This document shows, one piece after another, positions 17,518-26,960 of a stretch of DNA of 26,960 nt. Origin of the DNA: Paramoeba atlantica (taxonomy: Eukaryota > Discosea). The notes under the pieces were generated by a model. It was not told the DNA's origin and searched no databases. It saw only the letters and a list, made by a program, of their open reading frames with translations. Position numbers and translations under genes: made by a program. Each line of letters opens with the position of its first letter. The first letter of the stretch is position 1. The stretch covers positions 1 to 26,960 of the forward strand of contig CDRNVI010000095.1 of the NCBI GenBank assembly GCA_977017575.1, in the 5' to 3' direction.

Positions 17518-19536
17518 ATGTATTTATTAGTATTATATTTACCATTAATAAGTTTTTTAATTATAAGTTTTTTTGGGCGTTTATTAGGAAATAAAGGTAG
17601 TTTTATAATTGCGAATTTTAATATGTTATTAACAGTGTTGTTATCATATTATATTTTTTATGAAACTGTATTAAAAGGTTCTGTATGTTTTTTAAAATTA
17701 TTTTCATGATTTAATATAGGTTTATTTAATGTAACATGAGGATTTATTTTCGATCCTGTAACAGGTGTTATGTTAATTGTAGTAAATACAATATCTTTAT
17801 TAGTTCATTTTTATTCAATAGGTTATATGTATAATGATCCTTTTTCTTCTCGATTTGTATCTTATTTATCATTATTTACATGATTTATGTTAATGTTAGT
17901 TACAGCTGATAATATATTACAATTATTTTTAGGTTGAGAAGGTGTTGGTTTAGTATCTTATTTATTAATTAATTTTTGATTTACAATAGCAGATGCAAAC
18001 AAAGCTGCAATTAAAGCTATTATTATGAATAGAATAGGTGACATTGGAGTTGGTTTAGGTATATGTTTAATATATTTAGAATATAAAACATTAAATTTTA
18101 GTATAATATTCGCAATAAGTGATATGTGTCAATTTGATTATATTTATTTTATAAATAATTATTTTAATACAATAACTTTGATAACTATTTTTATATTAAT
18201 TGGAGCTATGGGAAAATCTGCACAATTAGGTTTACATACTTGATTACCGGATGCTATGGCTGGTCCAACACCAGTTTCTGCTCTTATACATGCAGCAACA
18301 ATGGTTACAGCTGGAGTATTTATTTTAATAAGATTATCACCAATGGTTGAATATTCAGCTATTGGTTTATGAATTATAACTTTAGTTGGTGTTTTAACTA
18401 GTTTTTTTGCAGCAACTATAGGTTTATTTCAAAATGATATAAAAAAGGTTATAGCATATTCAACTTGTAGTCAATTAGGTTATATGGTGTTTATATGTGG
18501 GTTATCAAATTATTCACTAAGTTTATTTCATTTAACTAATCATGCTTTTTTTAAAGCATTATTATTTTTAAGTGCGGGGGCTATTATACATGCTTTATCT
18601 GATGAACAAGATATAAGAAAATATGGAGGGTTAATTAAATTATTACCTTATAGTTATATTATGATGTTAATAGGTTCTTTAGCATTAATGGGTATACCTT
18701 TTTTAACAGGGTTTTATTCTAAAGATGTTATAATTGAAATTACTTATATATCATATATAATAGATAGTTCTTTTATTTATTGATTAAGTGTTATAGCAGC
18801 TTTGTTTACATCATTATATAGTATTAGGTTATTAGTATATGTTTTTATAACATCACCTAATGGTTATAGAAAAATGTTTGAATTAATACATGAATCTAAT
18901 ATTTTTATGTCTTTACCTTTATTTATATTAGCTTTAAATAGTATATTTTTTGGTTATATTAATAAAGATTTATTTATAGGATTAGGTAATGATACTTGAT
19001 TAAATTGATTAAATATAATTTCAACTAGAAATATTTTAATTTTAGAATCAGAATTTTTACCTTGATATATAAAAAATATTCCTTTTTTTTTTAGTATGTC
19101 TGGTATAATAATTATTTTTTTAATAAATTATTATTATACTTATTTATATAAAGTTTTAAGAAGTAATAATTATTTATATTTTAAAAGATATAATAATATT
19201 GCAAGTTTTTTTTCTTATAAATGGTATGTGGATACTATTTATAATAAAATAATTTTAGGAGGTTTTATTAAATTATCCTATATAGTATTTAAAAATATTG
19301 ATAGAGGTATTATAGAATTAATAGGGCCTTTAGGTTTAGTTAGATTATGAAATTCTTTAAGTATTAATTATAAATATTTTTTCCCAACAGGTTATATTTT
19401 TAATTATTTGTTCTTATTTATTATTTCATCTGTTAGTTTAATTATATTCTATATATTACCTATAAATAATTTAAATAGTGAATTATTATTTATATTAATT
19501 GCTATAATTTTAATAAATAAATATAAAAATAAGTAA
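17518..19536 (+). CDS. nad5: NADH dehydrogenase subunit 5
   Basis: Large antiporter-like subunit at the distal end of the complex I membrane arm, 672 residues and uninterrupted when about a dozen TGA codons are read as Trp. Diagnostic stretches are [35 protein letters not shown], the channel motif [37 protein letters not shown], and [17 protein letters not shown]. The key residues (Glu in GWEGVG, Lys in GKSAQ, His in ALIHAATMV) are all present. The C-terminal lateral-helix region is complete to INKYKNK. Confidence 0.98.
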
Positions 19537-19553
19537 AATTTTTTTTAAAACAT

Positions 19554-20141
19554 ATGGATCAAAATTTATTTTATATATTTTTTTTTATAATAAGTATTGT
19601 ATCGGCTATTTTAGTAATAATTTCTAAAAATCCTTTACATTCTATTATTTATTTAATATTAGTTTTTTGTAATATAGTTTTTATATTATTATTGTTGGAG
19701 TTGGAATTTATGTCTATGGTGTTTTTAATAGTTTATATAGGTGCAATAGCAGTATTATTTTTATTTATTATTTATATGTTAAATATAAAAGTTATAGAAT
19801 TGAATGAATTAAATATAAAATATTTGATAGGTATTATATTATTAACTTTATTAATAATATTTTTAATTTATTTATATTATATACCGATTAATGTAATTTT
19901 TAATATAGATTCCTCAAACAATAATAATTATATAAATTATTATAATATTTTATATAATATATCAAATTTAAATTTGATATCTTTAATATTATACGATAAG
20001 CATTATATATTATTTATAATACTTAGTCTTATATTATTATTAGCTATGATTGGTGTTATTATATTAACATGTAAAAGAACATATTATCTAAAAGAACAGG
20101 TAATTTTTGAACAAAATAAAAGGTTTATAAAGAATCCATAA
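19554..20141 (+). CDS. nad6: NADH dehydrogenase subunit 6
   Basis: Membrane subunit of complex I, 195 residues with five predicted helices. [51 protein letters not shown] contains the family hallmark: the conserved Glu of LELEF and the pi-bulge region [13 protein letters not shown] variable Asn-rich loop follows (about residues 115-140), then a final helix [13 protein letters not shown]. One base separates its stop from nad11. Confidence 0.96.
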   Translation: MDQNLFYIFFFIISIVSAILVIISKNPLHSIIYLILVFCNIVFILLLLELEFMSMVFLIVYIGAIAVLFLFIIYMLNIKVIELNELNIKYLIGIILLTLLIIFLIYLYYIPINVIFNIDSSNNNNYINYYNILYNISNLNLISLILYDKHYILFIILSLILLLAMIGVIILTCKRTYYLKEQVIFEQNKRFIKNP

Positions 20142-20142
20142 A

Positions 20143-21770
20143 ATGAATAATTATAAAATAAATAATATTGCAGTTAAAGATAATAATATGAAAACTATAT
20201 TACAATTATGTAATATGATTAATATAGATATACCAAAATTTTGTTATCATGAACAATTATCTATAGCAGGTAATTGTAGAATGTGTTTAGTTGAAGTAAA
20301 AGGAGCTATAAAACCTATAGCTTCTTGTGCATCCCCTTTAAATAATAATATGCATATATTAACTAATACTAAATTAGTTAAAAAGGCTAGAGAAGGTGTT
20401 TTAGAATTTTTATTATTAAATCATCCATTAGATTGTCCTATTTGTGATCAAGGAGGTGAATGTGATTTACAAGATCAATCATTAATTTTTGGTAATGATA
20501 GAGGTAGATTTTATGAAAATAAAAAGATCTGTTAATGATAAAGATTGTGGACCTTTAATAAAAACTATTATGACAAGATGTATTCATTGTACTAGATGTA
20601 TACGTTTTATAGATGAGTTTATTGGTTATAAATATTTTGGTTTGATAGGTCGAGGACAAAATATAGAAATAAGTAATTTTTTATCAAAAAATATTAATTC
20701 GGAATTATCTGGTAATTTAATTGATTTATGCCCTGTAGGTGCTTTAACTTCTAAACCTTATTCATTCATTTCTAGACCTTGAGAACTTATTTCTTGAAAT
20801 ACTATAGATATTAATGATTTATTACATATAAATATTAGAATAGATATTAGAGATAGTGAAATATTAAGAGTTTTACCTTTATTTAATGATTATATACATG
20901 AGATCTGAATCTCAGATCTAACTCGTTTTTCTTATGATAATCAAAAGAATAATCGAATAATTAATCCTTTAAAAAAGGAAGGTGCAAATAAATTTATTAT
21001 ATATAGTTGAGAAAAAGTATTAAATTTAATATTAAAAAAATGTTTAAATAGTAATTTACATTTTTTAATAGGTGATAATATAGATAGTGAAACTGCTTTA
21101 GTAATAAAAAAAGGAAAAATTATTTTAATAATCATGAATTTACTATTAATTATAAAAAATTAACTAGGAATTCAAATAATCGTAAAAATTATATTTTAGA
21201 TTATAATATATATAAAGAATTAAATGAATTTAAAAATATTATATTAATTAATATAAATATTAGATTAGAATATCCTTTATTAAATATAAAGTTAAACGAT
21301 TTAAAGATTTAAAATTATTAAATATTTATAATATAGGGACCTCTTATAATCAAAATTATAAAAATATAAATTATTCATCTAATTTATTAGAAGTAAAAAA
21401 ATTTATAGAGGGAAAATCTTTATTAAATAATATTGTATTAAAAGCATCTAAAAATTTAATTTTATTAAATGATAATACTTTATTTAATTTTTTAATTACA
21501 ACATTGAAAAATTTAAATTTAGAATCAAGTATTAATATAGGTTTTTAAATAATTTAAATATAAATATTATAGCTAATGAATTAAATTTATTTAATTCATT
21601 AGTAAAATTTAATGATTATAGTTTTTAAAAAAATGATTTATAAAGAAAATAATATTTTATATAATTTAAATAATTATAATTATAATTATTTAAATTATAA
21701 TTGTGATTATAATATTTTTCAAGGTTGTTATTTACCTATATTAAAAGAAATTAATAAATTATGATTTATT
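20143..21770 (+). CDS. nad11: NADH dehydrogenase subunit 11 (75 kDa, NuoG-like), multiply frame-broken and cut by the junction
   Basis: Iron-sulphur subunit of the complex I peripheral arm. The N-terminal part holds all cluster ligands: the 2Fe-2S set in [21 protein letters not shown] and the later SCASP, the [19 protein letters not shown] set, and [10 protein letters not shown] with [30 protein letters not shown] follows. Breaks occur at the A5 run 20521-20525, near 21113-21126, near 21285-21291, in the T5 run 21542-21546 and near 21622-21632. Similarity returns in a new frame after each, to IFQGCYLP at about 21715. The density of breaks, absent upstream, suggests poor consensus quality; decay is the alternative. 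The 3' end is lost at the bacterial junction. Confidence 0.85.
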
Positions 21771-21780
21771 ATTACCATAT
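21763..21780. other. Junction between mitochondrial and bacterial DNA
   Basis: To the left, nad11 continues in AT-rich mitochondrial sequence. To the right, the composition becomes bacterial and the sequence at about 21775-21801 resembles a phage tail protein. The exact point is blurred because GATTTATTATTACCA (21763-21777) could belong to either side: nad11 proteins carry a D-x-LLP segment around here, and the tail protein also reads LLP. This may be a microhomology joint or an assembly overlap. Confidence 0.75.
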
Positions 21781-21801
21781 GCACATTATGCCAACAATGA
21801 A

Positions 21802-23497
21802 CCTAAATTCCTCAGTTGAAAGAAGCTGTATAATGGCTTGAGCTTATAGAATAAGGGATTATCAATGAAAATGTTACGGCCAAGTATTCACCCCGAGGGT
21901 GAAAGCTCTAGTCAAGCAGTTGAGGCCAAAGGAATTACCATTAGAAGTAGATACCTATGCAGGCAAGCTGCATGTTGAATGGGATCCGGACGCATCGGTT
22001 ACGCCGTTTGGTCAGTTACCATTTTTTATCGACTACTTGAAACTGGGTCACCGCTTTTTACCGTGGGTAGAAGATTGCCCTCTGGAATACACCAGTAATA
22101 ACGCACCAGAAAAGGTAGATGTGCTAGGGTCTTTGTTTTTATCAGTGCTGTCAGGTCATACTCGCTATGCCCATATGAAAATGCTGGCAAATGACCGAGT
22201 GAATAGAGAGTTACTAGGCATGAACAAAATAGTCAGTGATGATTCTGCACGCCGTGCGTTAAAAAAGATTGAAGAAGCAGAAGGAATTGCGTGGATGCAA
22301 CGTCACTTATATTCAACCTGTGAACCATTGCTAACAATGCCGTGGATACTAGATGTCGATACAACAATCAAACCGATTTACGGTCATCAAGAAGGAGCAA
22401 AGATTGGTTATAACCCAAAGAAATCAGGGCGTCCATCGCATACCTATCATACGTACATGATAGCGAACCTTCGCTTGGTATTAGAAGTTTGTGTTAAAGC
22501 AGGTAACGAAAGTCAATCGAGTCATTCATTAGAAGGGCTGATTGAGTTGCTGGATAAAAATACCATTGGGTAGTAAACCGTATTTAGTGCGAGGAGATTG
22601 TGATTGGGGAACAAATACAATCATGGAAGAATTAGAGTCGCGGGCCAAGGTTATTTGTTCAAGTTAAAGAAATCAAAATACGTGCAAGAGCTGATAATTA
22701 AGCATCATGGTGCCGGCGAATGGACTACCCTTGACTCAGATTGGGAAGCTAAAAGAAGCGACATTGCAACTATCGAGTTGGAACAAAACTCGTCGAGTTG
22801 TTATTGTAAGACAGAAGTTGTCTACGTCAAGAGATACGATTGCGTTAGAGCATGAAGAAAGTGGTCAGCAACAATTATCATTTGTTGAAAGACCAGAAGA
22901 TTTTAAAATTATTTCGTTACTCAGTTTTGATAACCAATAGAGATGACGACTTGGTTAGTGTGGTTTGCCATTATCGTGATAGAGCGGATTGTGAAAACCA
23001 ATTTGATGAAATTAAAAACCAATGGGGCTGGGGAGGTTATACCACGTCTGATTTAAAGAGCAGTCAGTTGATGTCGAGGATGATTGCTCTGATTTATAAT
23101 TGGTGGACGTTGTTTGTTAGATTAGCTAATCCAGATAATCATTTTGAAGCCATTACATCACGCCCACTGTTATTGAGTAGTGTGGGTAAGTTAACCCAGT
23201 CAGGGCGACAAAAGAAAATGCTATTGACCAGTCAACATGGTTCTGCTCATAAAATAAAACACTATTGTCAGCGGATTGTTAGCTTTTTTACGTCACTTAA
23301 GCGTATTGCGCCGCAGTTGACCCCTCAGGAATGCTGGAAAGGCCATTTTGATGAAAGCAACCGAGAAATTTAACTGGAAAAATCAGACTGCTGTTCCTCT
23401 GTTGCTACCCGCGCCAGGATAAATTGCAAAAGGAAGATATTTTTTCAAATTTTCCTGGAAAAATACTACGCCGGGAGAATCAACTGAGGAATTTAGG
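21802..23497 (+). mobile_element. IS4/IS1380-like insertion sequence, 1,696 bp
   Basis: The element is bounded by perfect 18-bp terminal inverted repeats, CCTAAATTCCTCAGTTGA at 21802-21819 and its reverse complement at 23480-23497. Immediately outside both ends is the 5-bp direct repeat ATGAA (21797-21801 and 23498-23502), the target-site duplication. It encodes one DDE transposase. Size, short duplication and transposase sequence resemble the IS1380/IS4 group; the exact family needs a database search. It sits inside the phage tail gene, since tail-like sequence continues on both sides. Confidence 0.92.
21865..23373 (+). pseudogene. DDE transposase of the IS, several frame breaks
   Basis: The transposase has a recognisable DDE fold. 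The first catalytic Asp is in PWILDVDTTIKP, followed by YGHQEGAKIGYNPKKSGRPSHTY. The second is in VRGDCDWG. The Glu lies in the textbook Y-2-R-3-E-6-K signature, YRDRADCENQFDEIK. The start is the ATG at 21865 or the GTG at 21899. About five frame changes occur: near 21930, the A5 run 22556-22560, the GGG at 22642-22644, near 22735-22750 and near 22890-22913. Two lie in homopolymers, where removing or adding one base would restore similarity, which favours sequencing error over decay. Confidence 0.85.
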
Positions 23498-25180
23498 ATG
23501 AACAATACCTCTATCAGTTACATTGCATTGGCCAAGGTGAATACGACATTGAAAGTATTCGTATTGAAGATACGCCCATTAGTGCCTTTGCTGAAATCAC
23601 GTATGAAGTGGTGCCGCCTGGCAGTCAAGTTACCTCATTCTCACCGAATGTCATCACCGCACCGGAAATCGCGGGTCAAGAATTGTTATCAACCAGTGAT
23701 GGGGGCGGTTACGTTGGTGGCTTTGTGGTGAACCCAGCGGATACCACTGCAACAGAATTAAGCATCGACATTATCATGCCACGAGGATTGTACTATGGCC
23801 AATGATGGTGGTGGTTTAGATGCACGCACCATAACGTGGATTGTTGAGGCAAGACAAATTAATGATGAAGGTAATCCATTACAGGATTGGCAGCGCTTAG
23901 GCAGTGAAACCATGACAGCCGCTACCAATACGCCACAACGGTTAACCTATCATTATGTTGTTGCGCCAGGGCGTTATGAAGTCAGGCTACTCAGAACCAA
24001 TAATAAAGATACGTCAGCTCGTAGTGGCAATGAATTACGTTGGGCAGGATGAAAGCTACGCTTAATCAACGTGTTGAGTTGGGTAACGTCACGTTGCTCG
24101 CCATTAAAAATGCGTGCCACCGATAACTTATCACAGCGTGCCTCGCGATTAGTGAATTGCATTGTTACGCGCAAGTTACCAACGTGGAATAGAGAAACAG
24201 GTTGGAGTGCACCCAAGGCAACACGCTCAATTGCTTGGAGCTTAGCGGATATTGCAAAAAATGAATACGGTGGTAACTTGCCTGATAGCCGTATTGATTT
24301 ACAAGCGTTAGCGAACTTAGATGCGATATGGCAACCAACGCAATGATTTTGTGGATGTAGTATTTGACCAACCGATTACCGTGTGGGGAAGCGATGACAC
24401 GTGTTGCTCGTTGTGGGCGAGCAGTATGTTTTATGCAAACGGGGATTGTGCGGTTTGTTAGAGACGAGCCAAGAGAAATTCCAGTTGCCCTATTCTCACC
24501 ACGCAATATTGTTAAGCACAGTTTGAAGTTGCAATACTTACTTGCTAGTGATGATACCGCTGACAGTGTCATTGTTGAATATTTTTGTAACCAAACTTGG
24601 CGACCCGATGAAGTGGAAGTGAGTTTACCTAACAGCACCAGTGAACAACCGGCAAGAGTGGAGATTATTAGGCTGTACCGATAAGAGTCAAGCCATACGT
24701 GAAGGCAAATACATGGCAGCCACCAATCACTATCGCAGGCGTCTTGTTACCTTTCAAACAGAGCTAGAGGGATTGATACCAACCTATGGTGATTTAATTG
24801 CGATTACGCACGACATGCCAAGCTGGGGACAAGGGGCTGAAGTCGTTAGCGTTGATGGTAACACGTTAACTTTATCGGAGCCATTAACGTGGGATGAAGA
24901 TAAACTGGATGAACATGTTATTGGTCTTCGCAAGCAAGATGGTAGTGTCAGTGGCACGTATCAAGTGTTACCAAGTAATAATGCTAATCAAGTCATCATT
25001 CAAGGTGACTTTGATTTCAAACCCTATACCGGTGAATCACAAGAGCGCACACATGTGGCCTTTGGTGTTGGCAATGCGTGGAGCACATTGGCTCGCGTTA
25101 CCGCTGTGCGTCCTAGAGGAGATATCATTGAAATTAGTGCCGTTACCGAACATCCAGTCGTGCATAGTTCAGATGTGTAA
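23498..25180 (+). pseudogene. Phage tail-tip (host-specificity J/TipJ-like) gene remnant
   Basis: Fossil of a tailed-phage gene for the tail-tip protein that contacts the host, recognisable in pieces on the plus strand. The gene also extends to the left of the IS (about 21775-21801), so the IS lies inside it. Recognisable parts include a segment with EITYEVVPPGSQV and, towards the end, TPGD-like LIPTYGDLIAITHDMPSWGQG followed by a beta-rich region. It looks broken, with about half a dozen breaks. Age appears young because the remaining codons still look well conserved. The protein normally exceeds 1,000 residues, so its beginning is outside the window. Confidence 0.75.
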
Positions 25181-25191
25181 CCTTCTTACGT

Positions 25192-25789
25192 TTAATCAAC
25201 ATGTTTACGTTCACCCAGAGATTGAGCAATCATAGAAATAACCAATGTATTTAAACTAACACCATCTAATTTGGCTTGTTGAGCTAAACGTCTGTGTAAT
25301 GATTTAGGCGCACGCTGCACCCATCTGCCGCTGGCGGTCGTTAAATCATTTGGACTTGGAATATCACGATTGGCTTCTTTAGCGGCTTCAATCCAGCACT
25401 GTACGGCATCGATTTCCATTTTCAATGGTTTCCTCAACTGTTTCACCATCAGACATACAGCCAGGCAAATCAGGAAATTCAATCAAATATCCACCACCTT
25501 CTTCCTTGGAGAGATGGCGTACAGTAAACGGGTAATCAGCTCTTTCATGACAAGGTATCTCCAATAAATTAATCAAGGCAACAAACTTTTTAATATAAAC
25601 AGGCTTTACTGGCCGATGAGCAGGGACACATAGCAATTCTATCCAAGCAGGATGGTTAAATACCACGTGACTACCTTTGCCCTTTCTCACATTAATACCA
25701 TAATGCTTAGCCACTGTTTCCAGTTGCTCAATCCTCCAATCCCGAGGATTTTCGTTCATTTTTTTGATGATTTTGCTAGCATTTCTCAT
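25192..25789 (-). pseudogene. hicA-hicB: HicA/HicB toxin-antitoxin remnant
   Basis: Minus-strand type II toxin-antitoxin locus. The promoter-proximal part is HicA-like (NPRDWRIEQLETVAKHYG, then KGKGSHVVFNHP, which holds the family's Gly-Ser-His), an mRNA-cleaving ribonuclease in intact systems. Next is HicB-like sequence (FTVRHLSKEEGGGYLIEFPDLPGC), then a C-terminal ribbon-helix-helix domain (PKSLHRRLAQQAKLDGVSLN) that would bind the operator. The locus looks broken, with one or two breaks. It lies between phage genes in opposite orientation, as cargo (moron) genes often do in prophages. Confidence 0.85.
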
Positions 25790-25797
25790 AATCATGC

Positions 25798-25819
25798 ATG
25801 ATACTGCATATAGTATCAT
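25798..25819. promoter_or_regulatory. Palindromic operator-like site before hicA
   Basis: ATGATACT (25798-25805) and AGTATCAT (25812-25819) form a perfect 8-bp inverted repeat with a 6-bp spacer. It ends 9 bases upstream of the likely hicA start (ATG at 25789, minus strand). Since HicB antitoxins with a C-terminal ribbon-helix-helix domain repress their own promoter, this is the expected place for the operator. Binding is inferred. Confidence 0.6.
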
Positions 25820-25860
25820 TTGTCCAGCTTTTTTATATCAATGACAGAGGAAACTTGCCC

Positions 25861-26157
25861 ATGACGAGCAATAACACTGAGCCATCTAACGATGGCATCA
25901 CACTATCACAGGCACAGCTTGACGAATTAATTGAAAGAGCCTCAACACGTGGCGCACGCAAAGCGCTTATTGAAATGGGTTTGATGGATGATACGGTCAA
26001 TGACCTGCGTACACTGCGAGGGCTAGCAAAAAACCCTCAAGACGATGCAACACACGTTTGTGCAAACGATGGTGCGTTGGTTAACCATCGGCATGTTGGT
26101 GCTATTTTTCGCGGGGATTTCTGGGAAACTCGATTCACTATTTCACTTAAACAATAG
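25861..26157 (+). pseudogene. Small phage gene, DUF6127-like, probably broken
   Basis: The N-terminal half (ITLSQAQLDELIERASTRGARKALIEMGL, then DLRTLRGL) resembles DUF6127, a small protein of unknown function found beside tail genes in proteobacterial prophages, which normally ends in a membrane helix. The second half here does not look like that ending, so the gene seems broken, with about one break. The ATG at 25861 is preferred to an upstream start because AGAGGA at 25846-25851 is a good ribosome binding site 9 bases before it. Confidence 0.5.
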
Positions 26158-26179
26158 CAAATAAATAAGGAATAATAGG

Positions 26180-26215
26180 ATGGTAACCTTACTAGCTACA
26201 TTGGTGGGTTTTATA
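26180..26215 (+). pseudogene. 5' piece of a small phage gene split by an IS200-type element
   Basis: An ATG at 26180, preceded by AAGG at 26167-26170, opens a short hydrophobic stretch (MVTLLATLVGFIVL) that stops within the left end of the IS200-type element. The likely remainder of the gene lies beyond the element's right end. As a phage fossil interrupted by an insertion, it is described only by its parts. The insertion limit is approximate. Confidence 0.5.
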
Positions 26216-26788
26216 GTCCTCTAAATGGTTAAAACCCCCGTCTTCCAGACGGGAAAATCTTCAGATCTTGTTGTATGATGTGGGCATGGGCAACTATACG
26301 CACAGTCACCATACGGTCTACCACCATCGATACCACATTGTTTGGGTAACGAAGTATCGTTATAAAGTTTTGCAAGGTGAGCTACGTCTTCGCGTTCGTG
26401 CTCTTGTAGCGCAAGTAGCTGAGGAAATGGGGGTTGAAATACTCAATGGAGTATTGTCAACAGAGCACATCCATCTTTTTGTTAGTATTCCACCGCATAT
26501 TTCAGTAAGTGATTTTGTTAAAAAGGCAAAGGGTCGTTCATCGCGCAAAATCCAGCAAGAGTTTCCTAGTATTCGCAAACGCTATTGGGGCAGGCATTTT
26601 TGGGGTCGTGGATATTTTAGTAGCACAAGTGGCAATGTAACAGATGATATCATTAATGCTTACATTGATAATCATGTTGATGCTCATAAAGTGGATTATG
26701 AATCGAATATGTCTTTAGACTGATACCGGCTTCAGCCTAGATCTCCAACCCACCAACTTCTAGTTGGTGGTGGTTGAGTTCTTCAGCT
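26214..26788 (+). mobile_element. IS200-type insertion sequence with end hairpins
   Basis: This element moves as single-stranded DNA and makes no target duplication. It has the expected subterminal structures: a left hairpin CCCGTCT-TCC-AGACGGG at 26237-26253 and a right hairpin CCACCAAC-TTCTA-GTTGGTGG at 26750-26770, flanking a single tnpA. No tnpB is present. The outer limits are estimated from where phage-like coding sequence stops and resumes, and could be off by 10-15 bases. Confidence 0.85.
26286..26723 (+). CDS. tnpA: IS200-family transposase TnpA (Y1 HUH)
   Basis: The 145-residue single-tyrosine transposase looks intact, unlike the neighbouring genes. The HUH metal-binding motif is His61-Ile-His63 in STEHIHLFVSIPP. 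The family block RKRYWGRHFWGRGYFSSTSGNVTDD precedes the likely catalytic Tyr126, with His130 where the family has the assisting Gln or His (Y-x3-Q/H), as in TnpA of IS608. The ATG at 26286 is preferred to the TTG at 26268 because MGNYTHSHHTVY...HIVWVTKYR is the usual start. It acts as a dimer on the folded end hairpins. Confidence 0.94.
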   Translation: MGNYTHSHHTVYHHRYHIVWVTKYRYKVLQGELRLRVRALVAQVAEEMGVEILNGVLSTEHIHLFVSIPPHISVSDFVKKAKGRSSRKIQQEFPSIRKRYWGRHFWGRGYFSSTSGNVTDDIINAYIDNHVDAHKVDYESNMSLD

Positions 26789-26960
26789 TTTCCTGACATG
26801 TTAAAACTTGTCAGAGACAGAGCCGACAGGAAACATGAGCTAGCAATCTTGGACAGGCAGCTTGAAGCACAACGTGAAGGCCATGTTCAGCGTTTAGAAG
26901 AAATTGAAGTGCAAGCTGACATGGCTGAAAGCAAAGCACTGTATCAACATGCCAGTCTTC
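26789..26960 (+). pseudogene. 3' part of the IS200-split phage gene, running off the window
   Basis: After the right end of the IS200-type element an open frame runs to the window edge. It encodes a strongly charged helical segment (LVRDRADRKHELAILDRQ, then RLEEIEVQADMAESKAL), probably a coiled coil. A short hydrophobic start followed by such a coiled coil is typical of small membrane-linked proteins next to prophage tail and lysis genes. Function is not known. It looks broken by the insertion. Confidence 0.5.

Noticed and set aside
1546-19536. Many apparent early stops (TGA) in mitochondrial genes
   Set aside because: They coincide with conserved tryptophans, for example in cob PEWY and nad3 FPW, so they reflect the genetic code and not pseudogenes.
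20898-20922. Palindrome-like AGATCTGAATCTCAGATCT in nad11
   Set aside because: It encodes a conserved nad11 segment (IHEIWISDLTR), so the symmetry is probably coincidental.
20941-21135. Minus-strand open frame within nad11
   Set aside because: It is antisense to conserved nad11 sequence and has no features of its own.
1-21770. CRISPR array in the AT-rich repeats
   Set aside because: The repeated purine words are irregularly spaced with no constant-length spacers, and no cas gene is present.
1-21770. Ciliate mitochondrion as source
   Set aside because: A standard atp6 and atp8, the bacterial-like ribosomal gene order and single-strand layout do not fit ciliate mitochondrial genomes.
24165-24638. 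Minus-strand frame of 157 codons in the phage region
   Set aside because: It overlaps recognisable tail-gene sequence on the plus strand and resembles no known protein.
26360-26578. Minus-strand frame inside the IS200-type element
   Set aside because: It is the shadow of tnpA, whose motifs are clear on the plus strand.

Overview
The window joins two unrelated kinds of DNA. Positions 1 to about 21,770 are extremely AT-rich and read as a gene-dense protist mitochondrial genome, with every gene on the plus strand. The genes only stay open if TGA is read as tryptophan, including at conserved Trp positions such as the PEWY motif of cob. From about 21,770 to 26,960 the base composition changes sharply to that of a bacterium. 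This part holds a degraded prophage tail region, two insertion sequences and a HicA/HicB toxin-antitoxin remnant.

Mitochondrial layout: 3' end of the small-subunit rRNA, tRNA-Ser(GCU), tRNA-Phe(GAA), rps11, a probable rpl19, nad9, nad7, rpl11, a possible rpl10, rps12, rps7, rpl2, rps19, rps3, rpl16, rpl14, rpl5, rps14, rps8, rpl6, a 62-codon orf, rps13, an unidentified reading frame of about 1,160 codons, a structured spacer, atp8, cob, a probable atp4, nad3, atp6, nad4L, nad5, nad6 and nad11. The block from rpl11 to rps13 keeps the order of the bacterial L11-L10/str/S10/spc/alpha operons. Genes are packed with short gaps or overlaps, so transcripts are probably polycistronic. The gene set (nad7, nad9, nad11, many ribosomal proteins, atp4, atp8), the TGA=Trp code and a tRNA acceptor mismatch of the kind repaired by 5' editing would fit an amoebozoan-like protist. 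This assignment is an inference, and other gene-rich protist mitochondria are possible.

Bacterial layout: the end of a phage tail-tip gene is interrupted by a 1,696-bp IS4/IS1380-like element with 18-bp terminal inverted repeats and a 5-bp target duplication. The rest of the tail gene follows, then a minus-strand HicA/HicB locus with a palindromic operator-like site, a small phage gene (DUF6127-like), and another small phage gene split by an IS200-type element.

The join near 21,763-21,780 is most simply an assembly chimera between a protist mitochondrion and an associated bacterium. The first 20.5 kb shows only two frame breaks. nad11 and the first IS carry many, and those that can be placed are mostly at homopolymer runs, so the right-hand third may be poorly polished long-read sequence. 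The most interesting biology is in the mitochondrial part: the giant unknown reading frame, a dispersed purine-only 14-mer found in all three of its codon phases, and a run of three perfect hairpins behind it.
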